A DNA stretch of 42,616 nt, from the NCBI GenBank assembly GCA_958449275.1, contig CAUDHE010000007.1:1-42616 (forward strand). The letters run 5' to 3'. The position numbers and the translations under genes were made by a program. Each line of letters starts with the position of its first letter. The stretch's first letter is position 1. Under the pieces are notes generated by a model, which saw only the letters and a program-made list of their open reading frames with translations, did not search any database and was not told the origin of the DNA. This document shows positions 1 to 7,668 of this stretch, in pieces. This DNA is from an uncultured Alistipes sp. Lineage in GTDB: Bacteria; Bacteroidota; Bacteroidia; Bacteroidales; Rikenellaceae.

Positions 1-60
1 GGACTGCAACTCGCATGGCTCGTTTTGTCCTCCGCCGTCGGCGAACAGCATTATAAGTAA
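1..60 (+). CDS. possible 3' end of a gene entering from the left
   Basis: Frame 1 is open from the first base to a TAA at 58-60 and would encode the last 19 residues of a protein, ending HYK. The codons resemble those used elsewhere in the window, and a dispersed repeat copy starts two bases after the stop. Nineteen open codons are not improbable by chance, so this is weak. No function can be assigned. Confidence 0.3.
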   Translation, partial: GLQLAWLVLSSAVGEQHYK

Positions 61-61
61 T

Positions 62-155
62 ACGACTCGACAGAGTCGTTCGAGCCGCAGCCTCTGCCCC
101 GCGGAGGCCCGCAACGGCATTCGCATCGTTGCGTTCTCCGCAGGCTGCGACCCGA
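62..155 (+). repeat. dispersed intergenic repeat, copy 1
   Basis: It opens with a 7-bp hairpin (ACGACTC, loop GACA, GAGTCGT; 62-79). A GCAGCC-containing left arm follows, then ATTCGCAT (119-126), then CGCAGGCTGC (139-148) and a closing CCCGA (151-155). The same blocks in the same order occur at 15937-16029 and 22981-23093. The GCAGCC and GGCTGC blocks can pair, so the unit can fold into a long imperfect hairpin. Confidence 0.75.
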
Positions 156-194
156 ATATAAAAACGACGAAGGATGGTTGTGGCGGCGAACTGC

Positions 195-211
195 GCGACT
201 CAAAGAGTCGC
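195..211. repeat. short perfect hairpin related to the dispersed repeat
   Basis: GCGACTC and GAGTCGC form a 7-bp stem around AAA. This resembles the first hairpin of the dispersed repeat, and a GCGGCCCGA block occurs about 100 nt further on (310-318). It may be a decayed extra copy. Confidence 0.4.
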
Positions 212-323
212 AATAATACATACGCGTCAGCCGCGTCCGCCCTTAATCCGAAATCGTTCCTGCCGCGGGATCGGCTGACGCATGTGTATTGTCGCGCGTG
301 CCGCAAGTCGCGGCCCGAATGAG

Positions 324-360
324 GCGATGCAATTTCGGCCGACAGCCGAGATTGCATCGC
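324..360. other. 16-bp hairpin in non-coding DNA
   Basis: Arms 324-339 and 345-360 are complementary with one mismatch around a 5-nt CGACA loop. No U-tract follows on either strand, so it is not a typical terminator. It could be a protein-binding dyad, part of a small RNA, or the footprint of a repeat element. Confidence 0.5.
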
Positions 361-410
361 GACGGGGAGCGAGACATCATTTCTCCGAGTCTCAGACTTA
401 CGACGGGCAT

Positions 411-444
411 ATAAAAAATCGGCTGCCCGTCGGGCAGCCGATTT
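411..444 (-). terminator. gapA rho-independent terminator
   Basis: Arms 416-428 and 432-444 pair perfectly around a short loop. On the minus strand the stem is followed by a run of T (complement of 412-418). It lies 23 nt beyond the gapA stop. Confidence 0.85.
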
Positions 445-466
445 GCATATCGGATTTTGACTACGA

Positions 467-1483
467 TTACTTGTTGTAAGCCTTCATTACCGAAATCAGG
501 TCGAGAACCTTGTTCGAGTAACCCCACTCGTTGTCATACCACGATACGACCTTAACGAAGGTGTCGGTCAATGCGATACCGGCAGCCTTGTCGAAGATAG
601 AGGTGCGGGGATCGCCCAGGAAGTCAGACGATACGACAGCCTCCTCGGTGTAACCGAGCACGCCATTCAACTCGCCCTCCGAAGCCTCTTTCATGGCTGC
701 GCAGATCTCGTCATACTTGGCGGGCTTGGCGAGGTTTACGGTCAGGTCTACTACCGATACGTCCAGCGTGGGAACACGCATCGACATACCGGTCAGTTTG
801 CCGTTCAACTCGGGGATAACCTTACCTACGGCCTTGGCTGCGCCGGTCGACGAGGGGATGATGTTACCCGAAGCGGCACGGCCGCCGCGCCAGTCCTTCA
901 ACGAGGGACCGTCTACGGTCTTCTGAGTAGCGGTGGTCGAGTGAACGGTGGTCATCAAACCGTCGGTGATGCCGAACTTGTCGTTCAGAACCTTGGCAAT
1001 GGGAGCCAAGCAGTTGGTGGTGCAAGATGCGTTAGAAACGATCTTCTGGCCGGCGTAGGTGTTGGTGTTAACGCCGCAAACGAACATGGGAGTAGCGTCC
1101 TTAGACGGAGCCGACATAACCACGTACTTTGCACCTGCGGCGATGTGAGCCTGAGCCTTCTCCTCGGTGAGGAACAGACCGGTAGACTCTACCACGTACT
1201 CGGCGCCTACCTCGTCCCACTTCAACTGTGCGGGATCCTTCTCGGCGGTTACGCGGATAGCCTTGCCGTTTACGATGAGCTGGTTCTTCTCGGTGCAATA
1301 GTCGATCGTACCGTCGAACTGACCGTGCATGGTGTCGTACTTGAGCATGTAAGCCAAGTAGTCTACGGGGCAGAGGTCGTTGATACCTACTACATCATAC
1401 TTGTCGGTCTGAGTGCAAGCTGCACGGAATACCATACGGCCGATACGTCCGAAACCGTTGATACCAATCTTAATCTGTGACAT
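467..1483 (-). CDS. gapA: glyceraldehyde-3-phosphate dehydrogenase, type I
   Basis: This is the glycolytic enzyme that oxidises glyceraldehyde 3-phosphate to 1,3-bisphosphoglycerate with NAD+ and phosphate, in the cytoplasm. The 338-residue protein is full length. The N-terminal Rossmann fold starts INGFGRIGR (residues 8-16). An acidic residue at the end of beta strand 2 (Asp36) fits NAD rather than NADP. The catalytic Cys154 lies in ASCTTNCLAP, with its partner His181. It is monocistronic, with its own promoter (1529-1559) and terminator (411-444), as expected for a highly expressed gene. The ATG start fits the promoter, leaving a short leader. Identification is secure. Confidence 0.97.
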   Translation of the reverse strand: MSQIKIGINGFGRIGRMVFRAACTQTDKYDVVGINDLCPVDYLAYMLKYDTMHGQFDGTIDYCTEKNQLIVNGKAIRVTAEKDPAQLKWDEVGAEYVVESTGLFLTEEKAQAHIAAGAKYVVMSAPSKDATPMFVCGVNTNTYAGQKIVSNASCTTNCLAPIAKVLNDKFGITDGLMTTVHSTTATQKTVDGPSLKDWRGGRAASGNIIPSSTGAAKAVGKVIPELNGKLTGMSMRVPTLDVSVVDLTVNLAKPAKYDEICAAMKEASEGELNGVLGYTEEAVVSSDFLGDPRTSIFDKAAGIALTDTFVKVVSWYDNEWGYSNKVLDLISVMKAYNK

Positions 1484-1528
1484 AAATTCAGTTATTATAA
1501 TTATAGAACTCTGTTATCTTTCACACCG

Positions 1529-1559
1529 CAAAGATACATACTTTCGTGTGTTTTTCAAA
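1529..1559 (-). promoter_or_regulatory. gapA promoter, Bacteroidetes type
   Basis: Read on the minus strand: TTTG (1559-1556), 19 nt, then TATCTTTG (1536-1529). Spacing and sequence match the Bacteroidetes sigma-ABfr consensus. Transcription would start near 1522, about 40 nt before the gapA ATG. Confidence 0.8.
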
Positions 1560-1660
1560 ATTTTTCGTTAATTTATATGCGATATAACGCGTGTCGGGTC
1601 GCATCGGCCGTCAGCGCGGGACGGGTGCCGACAAGGCGTCAACTATCGTGCAAGAATCGG

Positions 1661-2437
1661 TCATAGGCGGCGTGCCGCTTCGTATTCTTCGACCTTTTTC
1701 GCGCGTTTGGCCATCGCCGACGCGAAAACGAAGTCGTTGAGCCGGGGATTGTCGGCGTGCAGTATGTCGTTTTTGGAGCCTTCCCACCACTTGTTGCCTT
1801 CGTAGATGAACACTATTTTCTCGCCGATCTCCATCACCGAGTTCATGTCGTGGGTGTTGATGATGGTGGTCATGGCGTACTCCTCGGTTATGTCGCGGAT
1901 GAGGTTGTCGATCACGATCGAGGTCTGCGGATCGAGCCCCGAATTGGGTTCGTCGCAGAACAGATAGCGCGGGTTGAGCACTATGGCGCGGGCTATGGCG
2001 ACGCGTTTGACCATGCCGCCGCTCAGCTCTGACGGATAGAGTTTGTGTGCATTGTCGAGATTCACGCGCTTGAGGCAGAAGTTCACTCGATCGAGTTTCT
2101 CCTCCTCGGATTGCTCGGTGAAGAGGTCGAGCGGCAGTTTGACGTTCTCCGCCACGGTGGATGAATCGAGCAGAGCGCCGCCTTGAAATATCATTCCCAC
2201 ATCCTTGCGGATAGCTTTGCGGGCCTTGAAATCGAGCGTCGAGAAGCACACGTCGTCGTAGAATATGGCGCCCCCGTCGATCTCGTGCAAACCCACCAAG
2301 CTCTTCAGAAGCACCGTTTTGCCCGAGCCGCTGCGGCCGATGATGAGGTTGGTGCGCCCCGTGAGGAACTCTACCGAAATGTCCTTCAGTACCGTGCGCC
2401 CGTCGAACGACTTGACTATGTTTTGCGCCTTAATCAT
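1661..2437 (-). CDS. MlaF-like ABC transporter ATP-binding protein
   Basis: This is the ATPase of an Mla/MCE-type lipid transporter, the class that moves phospholipids between inner and outer membranes to keep outer-membrane asymmetry. The 258-residue protein carries Walker A GRSGSGKT (34-41), the signature LSGGM (138-142), a Walker B run ending LFCDEP (to residue 164) and a switch His in NTHD. GRSGSGKT and the TTIINTHDM stretch are typical of MlaF. Its ATG directly follows the TAA of the permease gene, so the two are translationally coupled. No MCE-domain (MlaD) gene lies nearby, and the next gene downstream (gapA) has its own promoter. Family is certain; direction of lipid transport cannot be read from sequence. 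Confidence 0.9.
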   Translation of the reverse strand: MIKAQNIVKSFDGRTVLKDISVEFLTGRTNLIIGRSGSGKTVLLKSLVGLHEIDGGAIFYDDVCFSTLDFKARKAIRKDVGMIFQGGALLDSSTVAENVKLPLDLFTEQSEEEKLDRVNFCLKRVNLDNAHKLYPSELSGGMVKRVAIARAIVLNPRYLFCDEPNSGLDPQTSIVIDNLIRDITEEYAMTTIINTHDMNSVMEIGEKIVFIYEGNKWWEGSKNDILHADNPRLNDFVFASAMAKRAKKVEEYEAARRL

Positions 2438-3172
2438 TTACGTGAGCAGCAATTGCGTGAGAATGAGATTGAATATCATTATGACTATCGAGCTCGATAC
2501 CACGGCGCGCGTAGAGGCTTTGCCCACCTCGAGAGAGTTGCCTTTGGTGTAGTAGCCGCAATAGGCCGATATGCTGGTTATGATGAATGCGAATACGGCG
2601 ATCTTGATGAGCGAGTAGATCACTTCCCACATCACGAAACAGTATTGCAGACCCTCGATGTAGTCGGCGGGAATCATTATGCCCGTCAGTACGGCGATCA
2701 GGTAGCCGCCCGCTATTCCGATGAGCATGCTGAAGATGGTGAGGAACGGGAAAAACACAACCGTGGCCACGATCTTGGGCAGAATGAGATACGACGCCGA
2801 ATTCACGCCCATGATCTCCAGCGCGTCGATCTGTTCGGTGATGCGCATGGTGCCTATCTCCGAGGCGATGTTGGAGCCTACCTTACCCGCGAGGATCAGG
2901 GCTACCACCGTGGAGGAGAACTCCAAAGTCATGGTCTCGCGTGTGGCGTAACCGATGAGATATCGCGGGATGAAAGGCGATTCGAGGCTTATGGACATTT
3001 GCAGGGTGATGGCCGCGCCGATAAATACCGAGATGATGGCCGTAAGTCCTATGGAGTTGAGACCCAAAGCCTCCATTTCGTAAAATATGCGTTCGCGGTA
3101 GATCCGCATCTTTTCGGGACGCGAAAACACCTTCTGCATCAGCAGGAAATATCTGCCTATCGATTCGAACAT
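2438..3172 (-). CDS. MlaE-like ABC transporter permease
   Basis: A 244-residue inner-membrane permease of the MlaE/YrbE family, partner of the ATPase that follows it. An amphipathic N-terminus precedes about five hydrophobic segments, and the family stretch around ALGLNSIGLTAIISVFIGA and the GKVGSNIASEIGTMRITEQ coupling loop are present. It is the first gene of a two-gene unit reading from the promoter at 3217-3247. In Proteobacteria the complex also needs MlaD and periplasmic MlaC; any MCE partner must be encoded elsewhere. Confidence 0.9.
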   Translation of the reverse strand: MFESIGRYFLLMQKVFSRPEKMRIYRERIFYEMEALGLNSIGLTAIISVFIGAAITLQMSISLESPFIPRYLIGYATRETMTLEFSSTVVALILAGKVGSNIASEIGTMRITEQIDALEIMGVNSASYLILPKIVATVVFFPFLTIFSMLIGIAGGYLIAVLTGIMIPADYIEGLQYCFVMWEVIYSLIKIAVFAFIITSISAYCGYYTKGNSLEVGKASTRAVVSSSIVIMIFNLILTQLLLT

Positions 3173-3216
3173 AACATGCGGGCGATTGGTTCATTTATCG
3201 CGCCAATAACTTACGG

Positions 3217-3247
3217 CAAAGTTACGGAATTATTTTTCATATGCAAA
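3217..3247 (-). promoter_or_regulatory. mlaEF promoter
   Basis: Minus-strand TTTG (3247-3244), 19 nt, TAACTTTG (3224-3217). The predicted start point is about 38 nt upstream of the mlaE ATG and just downstream of the preceding terminator. Confidence 0.7.
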
Positions 3248-3252
3248 AATAC

Positions 3253-3277
3253 GCCCCGTCGGGAAGCCCGACGGGGC
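3253..3277 (-). terminator. terminator after the lipoprotein pair
   Basis: GCCCCGTCGGG (3253-3263) and CCCGACGGGGC (3267-3277) pair perfectly around AAG. Minus-strand reading continues into a T-rich tail. It separates the AT-rich lipoprotein genes from mlaEF. Confidence 0.8.
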
Positions 3278-3283
3278 ATTTTG

Positions 3284-3634
3284 TCAGTAACTGACTATCG
3301 CATCGTAATTGTCGGTTATGGAAATTTGCGTCTGTCGGTTTTCCTGAATCTGGAACCCGCGTTTTATAATCCCGCCTTTCAGCATGATGTAATAATTGCC
3401 GGGGTTCAGATTGACGGTCACGCTTGATTTGTAGCCGGGCAGTTTTATTTTGTGCGTATATGTGAATGACGTCGAAGCATCGACCGCCTCCATAGGACCG
3501 ATGTAAATCTCTTCATCGCCGTGAATCTTCAGGTCATATGAAATCATGGCGGATGATTCCCGATCGTCCTTGGAACAACCGATACATGCAGTCAACACGA
3601 TTGCCGCAATTAAGGTTTTCAACACGTTTTTCAT
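3284..3634 (-). CDS. small lipoprotein of unknown function
   Basis: A 116-residue protein with an export signal and lipobox LTAC (Cys17; a second Cys follows at 20), then a charged KDDRESS stretch. The mature part alternates polar and hydrophobic residues and looks like a small beta-sandwich (motifs such as VTVNLNPGNYYIML). I do not recognise a named domain. It lies 18 nt downstream of the larger lipoprotein gene and is probably co-transcribed with it. A surface location is likely but unproven. Confidence 0.75.
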   Translation of the reverse strand: MKNVLKTLIAAIVLTACIGCSKDDRESSAMISYDLKIHGDEEIYIGPMEAVDASTSFTYTHKIKLPGYKSSVTVNLNPGNYYIMLKGGIIKRGFQIQENRQTQISITDNYDAIVSY

Positions 3635-3652
3635 AATATTTATCGTTTAAGG

Positions 3653-5209
3653 TTATTGTTCAAATGATACAATTTCCGATTCATAATCCCAATCCAATTT
3701 GAATGTTTTTACAATCATTGATTCTGCTCCTCCGTTTTTAGGTGTAACCTTGACACAAAGCCTTACGTAACAATCCATATAAAAACCAGGATCCGATCCG
3801 TCGCTTGTGTAAAAATAGTAATCACGATTTATGCTCGCTCCACCGTCAGTATCATCGGGATTAACTTTTTGAACGGTTACCAAATCCTGCTTAACTACCT
3901 CAATGTCTGCAATTGCCGACACTGCTGGATTTATTAATAAATATTGAGAAAAATCGAATGACTTTGGTGGATATAAATAACTATCTGTTCTTAAATAGTC
4001 ATGACCTTCCCAATCGTATTCTTTACGAACATAAACTTTTTCTTGGAATGTTATTTTAGGATTACCAATAAAATTGATAACACCTAACGGTTGGTTATAT
4101 AAGGGGATAAGCCCGACTGCTGATGAAGAAATGTTGGTTCCGGGCATCCACATCGATGTTGGGCTTGACGGAAAAGAGCCTGCTCCAGTGCTACTACCAG
4201 TCATTGATATGCTTGCGTTTAATCTTAAGCTTATAGGAGTGCTTGTACTTCCCCCACCGAATATTCCAGTTAAAAATGAGCCTATTGCATTGGGCAAATC
4301 TTTTATAGACGATGTTACGGCAGAACTTATTCCATCATATACTGCTTTGAATGTGTATTTACTTATTCCCATGCTATTTTCTCCTGTTTCAGGATTAATA
4401 GCATGATTCAATATTACATTTTGCCCTATAATAGCCAACGCGCCACTTCCTGCAACCGTAATAGGTTCCTTTAATTTTGAGAAGAAATTAGGTTGAGTCG
4501 ATCCAATAATACCCTTTAATTCACCCGCGACATTGCCACCAATAGAAACATTTTGAATATTGTAATAATTGAGTCGCCAATTTAGTTGTATCTGATCGTA
4601 TGGGATCGAAGCTATATTCGGATCGTATGCAAATTCATATTGCATCATATACCATTTATTAGCAGCTAATGGTAGCGATCCGTCAGATGGTACAGGTTGC
4701 ATTTGTTGATAAATCTGCGATACAGGAGCTGTAGCATCAATTAAATCTGATTCCAAGAATCTCAACAAAGTGGTAGGATGATTAGAAACAATAGAAATGG
4801 CATCTTGAATATTTGATGATTGCGCAACAAATTGAGTAGTTGTGTATATGAATATTCTCATAATTCCCCTATATTTATTGTATAGAATAAAATATGGGTT
4901 GACTAACTGTCCTGTTGCATTGGGATCAAATGTACTATATAATAATTCCCAACCGTCAATTGCTTTTCTATCGTTAACAATATCTAAACCATAAGTAGAT
5001 ACAATACTTCCTTGTCCTACCCACGGAGAGGGAATTTTAGTTTGAGTTGGCGGGGTTGGCATCCAATCTGCATTTTCCCAATCAAACCCAATAGTCGGAA
5101 CTGCACGTGTTTGCGGAATACTCTGTACCGTATCAACGTATTCGCTGTCTTTTGTGCAACCAATTAATCCAATGATTGTGATAAGGCACAGAATTAAATA
5201 ATTTTTCAT
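3653..5209 (-). CDS. large lipoprotein of unknown function, AT-rich gene
   Basis: A 518-residue predicted lipoprotein: hydrophobic signal, acceptor Cys18 in IGLIGC, then KDSEYVD. The rest is rich in Ser, Thr, Asn, Tyr and Ile, with a Gly/Ser-rich, weakly hydrophobic middle (around GIFGGGSTST) and a beta-rich C-terminal third. I recognise no catalytic motif. Base composition is clearly lower in GC than flanking core genes, pointing to acquired cargo. It is the first of two co-directional lipoprotein genes ending at the 3253-3277 terminator. A cell-surface role is an inference from lipidation only. Confidence 0.75.
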   Translation of the reverse strand: MKNYLILCLITIIGLIGCTKDSEYVDTVQSIPQTRAVPTIGFDWENADWMPTPPTQTKIPSPWVGQGSIVSTYGLDIVNDRKAIDGWELLYSTFDPNATGQLVNPYFILYNKYRGIMRIFIYTTTQFVAQSSNIQDAISIVSNHPTTLLRFLESDLIDATAPVSQIYQQMQPVPSDGSLPLAANKWYMMQYEFAYDPNIASIPYDQIQLNWRLNYYNIQNVSIGGNVAGELKGIIGSTQPNFFSKLKEPITVAGSGALAIIGQNVILNHAINPETGENSMGISKYTFKAVYDGISSAVTSSIKDLPNAIGSFLTGIFGGGSTSTPISLRLNASISMTGSSTGAGSFPSSPTSMWMPGTNISSSAVGLIPLYNQPLGVINFIGNPKITFQEKVYVRKEYDWEGHDYLRTDSYLYPPKSFDFSQYLLINPAVSAIADIEVVKQDLVTVQKVNPDDTDGGASINRDYYFYTSDGSDPGFYMDCYVRLCVKVTPKNGGAESMIVKTFKLDWDYESEIVSFEQ

Positions 5210-5350
5210 AACATAAACAATATTAAGATTAATAATCTTTATAAAGATATATTATTATTTGCAAACATCCAAGGTTATCACAAAAAAATACCCGACATAT
5301 ATTATGATTGAGAATAGATGTATCCTATTTGACACATGGAATGAGTTAGG

Positions 5351-5764
5351 CTAAACTTTCTCAACATCATTCCTGTCGTCGCTCTTGTCCTCCACTTCCT
5401 CGAATTCGACGTAGTCGCCCACGTTGGACTTCACGCGTTTCTCCCGAACCGAGGCGGTGTATATCTTCACGTCGCCCGCGCTGCGTTCGCCTCTCTCGCG
5501 TCGCGTATATTGTCTGTCAGTGCCGTATCCCCCGCCGAAATTGCGGGCGGCCTCCTCCTCGATGCGGCGTCTCATGCGGCGCAGGCGGAACAGCATGATG
5601 ACGGGCCATGCCACCAGCAGGAGCACGAGTATGAGCGCGCCTATGAGCAACGCCCCGAAGAGCGAGGGCACGAATACCGCCAGCATGACGATTACGACCA
5701 CCGTCAGCGGGTTGTTTTTGACGAAAGATGCCATCGCGTCGATCAGAGTCGAAAATATGTTCAT
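5351..5764 (-). CDS. DUF4834-like small membrane protein
   Basis: A 137-residue protein starting MNIFSTLID. Two closely spaced hydrophobic segments (about 18-35 and 37-60) are followed by a basic stretch (RLRRMRRRIEEE), a Gly/Tyr/Arg-rich linker and an acidic C-terminal tail (FEEVEDKSDD). This pattern matches the DUF4834 family of Bacteroidetes as I recall it; no function is known. An upstream in-frame ATG at 5896 is less likely because the added residues look like translated leader and a TATTTTTG box (5881-5874) falls inside it. It is divergent from purB. Confidence 0.7.
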   Translation of the reverse strand: MNIFSTLIDAMASFVKNNPLTVVVIVMLAVFVPSLFGALLIGALILVLLLVAWPVIMLFRLRRMRRRIEEEAARNFGGGYGTDRQYTRRERGERSAGDVKIYTASVREKRVKSNVGDYVEFEEVEDKSDDRNDVEKV

Positions 5765-5934
5765 AATGCGGTGCCGAATTATATTGTAACGTTTTCGATA
5801 AGCCGAAAGCAGAGCCGAACTTGTTCGGGCTATGCCGAGGCGAGAAAAAGGTCTGTCGTAAGACGAACTTTCGCAAAAATACAAAAAAATCGCCATTCCG
5901 AGAAATATATGCTTCGAGTGTGGATAAAAAGTGT

Positions 5935-5942
5935 TATTTTTG
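5935..5942 (+). promoter_or_regulatory. purB -7 element
   Basis: TATTTTTG, 22 nt before the purB ATG, fits TAnnTTTG. No clear TTG box lies 19-20 nt upstream. Confidence 0.45.
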
Positions 5943-5964
5943 ACGACTGATTAACACATTCGAT

Positions 5965-7311
5965 ATGTCACACCAACTTTTAGCCGTTTCGCCCGTGGAC
6001 GGCCGATATAACAGAGTCACGGCGGTCTTGTCCGATTATTTTTCGGAGTATGCGCTCATCCGCTATCGCGTGCGCGTCGAGGTAGAGTATTTCATTGCTT
6101 TGTGTCGTCTGCCTCTGCCGCAGTTGCGCGAGGTTCCCGAGTCGGCATTCGCCGAGTTGCGCAAGCTTTATACCGAATTTACGATGGCCGATGCCGAGCA
6201 CGTGAAGGAGATCGAGAGCGTAACCAACCACGACGTGAAGGCTGTGGAGTATCTGCTCAAGGAGAAGCTGGAGGCGTTGGGGCTGGATCGTTTCCGCGAG
6301 TTCGTGCACTTCGGCCTGACTTCGCAGGATATCAACAATACCGCCACGCCGCTTTTGTTGAAAGAGGCTCTTGCGGATGTCTACAAGCCCGCTCTGGAGG
6401 GTGTCGCAGCCGAGTTGCGCGATATGGCCGACAAATGGTGCGATGTGCCGATGCTGGCCCATACCCACGGACAGCCTGCGTCGCCGACGCGTCTGGGCAA
6501 GGAGTTCCGTGTATTCGTGGAGCGTTTGGAGAAGCAGATCGCGCAGTTGGATGCAGTGGCTCCCGCCGCCAAGTTCGGAGGAGCTACGGGCGGATTCAAT
6601 GCCCACCATGTGGCCTATCCCGAGATCGACTGGGTGGCTTTCGGCAACTCGTTCGTGAACGATACGCTGGGGCTTTCGCGATCGCAATACACCACGCAGA
6701 TAGAGCATTACGATAATCTGGCCGCCGCGTTCGACGCCTTGAAACGCATCAATACCGTTTTGATCGATTTGGCGCGCGACATGTGGACGTATATTTCGAT
6801 GGAGTATTTCCGTCAGAAGGTGAAGGCCGGAGAGGTGGGATCGAGCGCCATGCCGCACAAGGTGAATCCCATCGATTTCGAGAATGCCGAGGGCAATTTC
6901 GGCATGGCTAATGCCGTTTACGAGTTCCTTTCGGCCAAACTGCCCGTATCGCGCATGCAGCGTGATCTGACCGATTCGACTGTGTTGCGCAACGCGGGCG
7001 TGCCCGTGGCGCATTCGCTTATCGGATTCGCGTCGCTGCGCAAGGGATTGGGCAAGGTGATTCTCAATGAAACCAAGCTGGCGGCCGATTTGGAGGATAA
7101 CTGGGCCGTGGTGGCCGAGGCCATGCAGACCATTCTGCGTCGCGAATCGTATCCCAATCCTTACGAGGCATTGAAAGCTCTGACCCGCACGGGAGGCCAT
7201 ATTACCGAGCAGACCATTCGCGAGTTCGTCGAGACGCTCGACGTGGCCGAAAGCGTCAAAGCCGAGTTGCGTGCCATTACTCCGCATAATTATATAGGTA
7301 TGGTGAAGTAA
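5965..7311 (+). CDS. purB: adenylosuccinate lyase
   Basis: It cleaves succinyl-AMP to AMP and SAICAR to AICAR, each releasing fumarate, in purine synthesis. The 448-residue protein is full length and resembles the E. coli-type enzyme (start SPVDGRY, residues 9-15). The fumarase/aspartase superfamily signature GSSAMPHKVNP holds the catalytic Ser loop, and a substrate-binding HTHGQPASPTRLGKE stretch lies near residue 165. It is monocistronic, with a strong terminator 36 nt after the stop. Confidence 0.97.
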   Translation: MSHQLLAVSPVDGRYNRVTAVLSDYFSEYALIRYRVRVEVEYFIALCRLPLPQLREVPESAFAELRKLYTEFTMADAEHVKEIESVTNHDVKAVEYLLKEKLEALGLDRFREFVHFGLTSQDINNTATPLLLKEALADVYKPALEGVAAELRDMADKWCDVPMLAHTHGQPASPTRLGKEFRVFVERLEKQIAQLDAVAPAAKFGGATGGFNAHHVAYPEIDWVAFGNSFVNDTLGLSRSQYTTQIEHYDNLAAAFDALKRINTVLIDLARDMWTYISMEYFRQKVKAGEVGSSAMPHKVNPIDFENAEGNFGMANAVYEFLSAKLPVSRMQRDLTDSTVLRNAGVPVAHSLIGFASLRKGLGKVILNETKLAADLEDNWAVVAEAMQTILRRESYPNPYEALKALTRTGGHITEQTIREFVETLDVAESVKAELRAITPHNYIGMVK

Positions 7312-7347
7312 TGCTTCGGGCAGCCTGCTTGCAGGGTATTATAACGA

Positions 7348-7395
7348 CACCCCCCCCCGAGACAAAACCGATTTGTCTCGGGAGGGGGTGTTTTT
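7348..7395 (+). terminator. purB terminator with a C9 tract
   Basis: Arms 7348-7366 and 7372-7390 pair over 19 bp with one C-A mismatch, followed by TTTTT. The left arm holds nine consecutive C (7350-7358), an unusual homopolymer. Confidence 0.85.
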
Positions 7396-7607
7396 GCGGT
7401 ATTGTCATGTCTTCTGCTTTCGGCAGTTCGGCTAAAACCGAGCGGAAAACGAAGCTGTCTGCCGGCATGCGGCGACGAGTCGCCGATAAAAAAAGATGTG
7501 TCTATTATTCCATCCGTTTTTCGCTTCGTCAAACCTAATGGACCTGACGGTATGGTTGTCGGGTTGCGGCTCGAATGATCGGATGTGTTTTTGATCGGGG
7601 GAGGCGG
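7396..7607. other. non-coding gap before mnmA
   Basis: Between the purB terminator and the mnmA promoter no credible gene is seen on either strand. A small GGCGAC/GTCGCC palindrome lies near 7471-7485. Otherwise I see nothing in it. Confidence 0.5.
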
Positions 7608-7608
7608 T

Positions 7609-7639
7609 TTTGTGTAATTGCAAAGATTCATTATCTTTG
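7609..7639 (+). promoter_or_regulatory. mnmA promoter
   Basis: TTTG (7609-7612), 19 nt, TATCTTTG (7632-7639). The predicted start point near 7646 supports the ATG at 7669 over one at 7618 that would lie upstream of transcription. Confidence 0.8.
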
Positions 7640-7668
7640 TCCTCTTATTTTCGGTAAAGGTTTTCGAA

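Larger units (their letters stand above)
1..466. other. structured intergenic region left of gapA
   Basis: Apart from the possible gene end at 1-60 this stretch is non-coding and rich in dyad symmetry. It holds dispersed repeat copy 1 (62-155), a second short GCGACTC/GAGTCGC hairpin (195-211), a loose inverted pair (about 214-233 and 271-290, sharing GCGTCAGCCG and its complement), a 16-bp-stem hairpin (324-360) and the gapA terminator (416-444). I could not fit a tRNA or a known riboswitch to any of it. Confidence 0.6.

Noticed and set aside
1..466. tRNA or riboswitch in the left intergenic region
   Set aside because: Several hairpins are present, but none fits a cloverleaf or a known aptamer core. 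The repeats and terminator explain most of the structure.
2183..3427. A 414-codon plus-strand frame over mlaEF
   Set aside because: It is antisense to two recognisable transporter genes and runs through a promoter and a terminator.
5980..7287. A 435-codon frame antisense to purB
   Set aside because: Shadow frame; purB carries all signature motifs on the plus strand.
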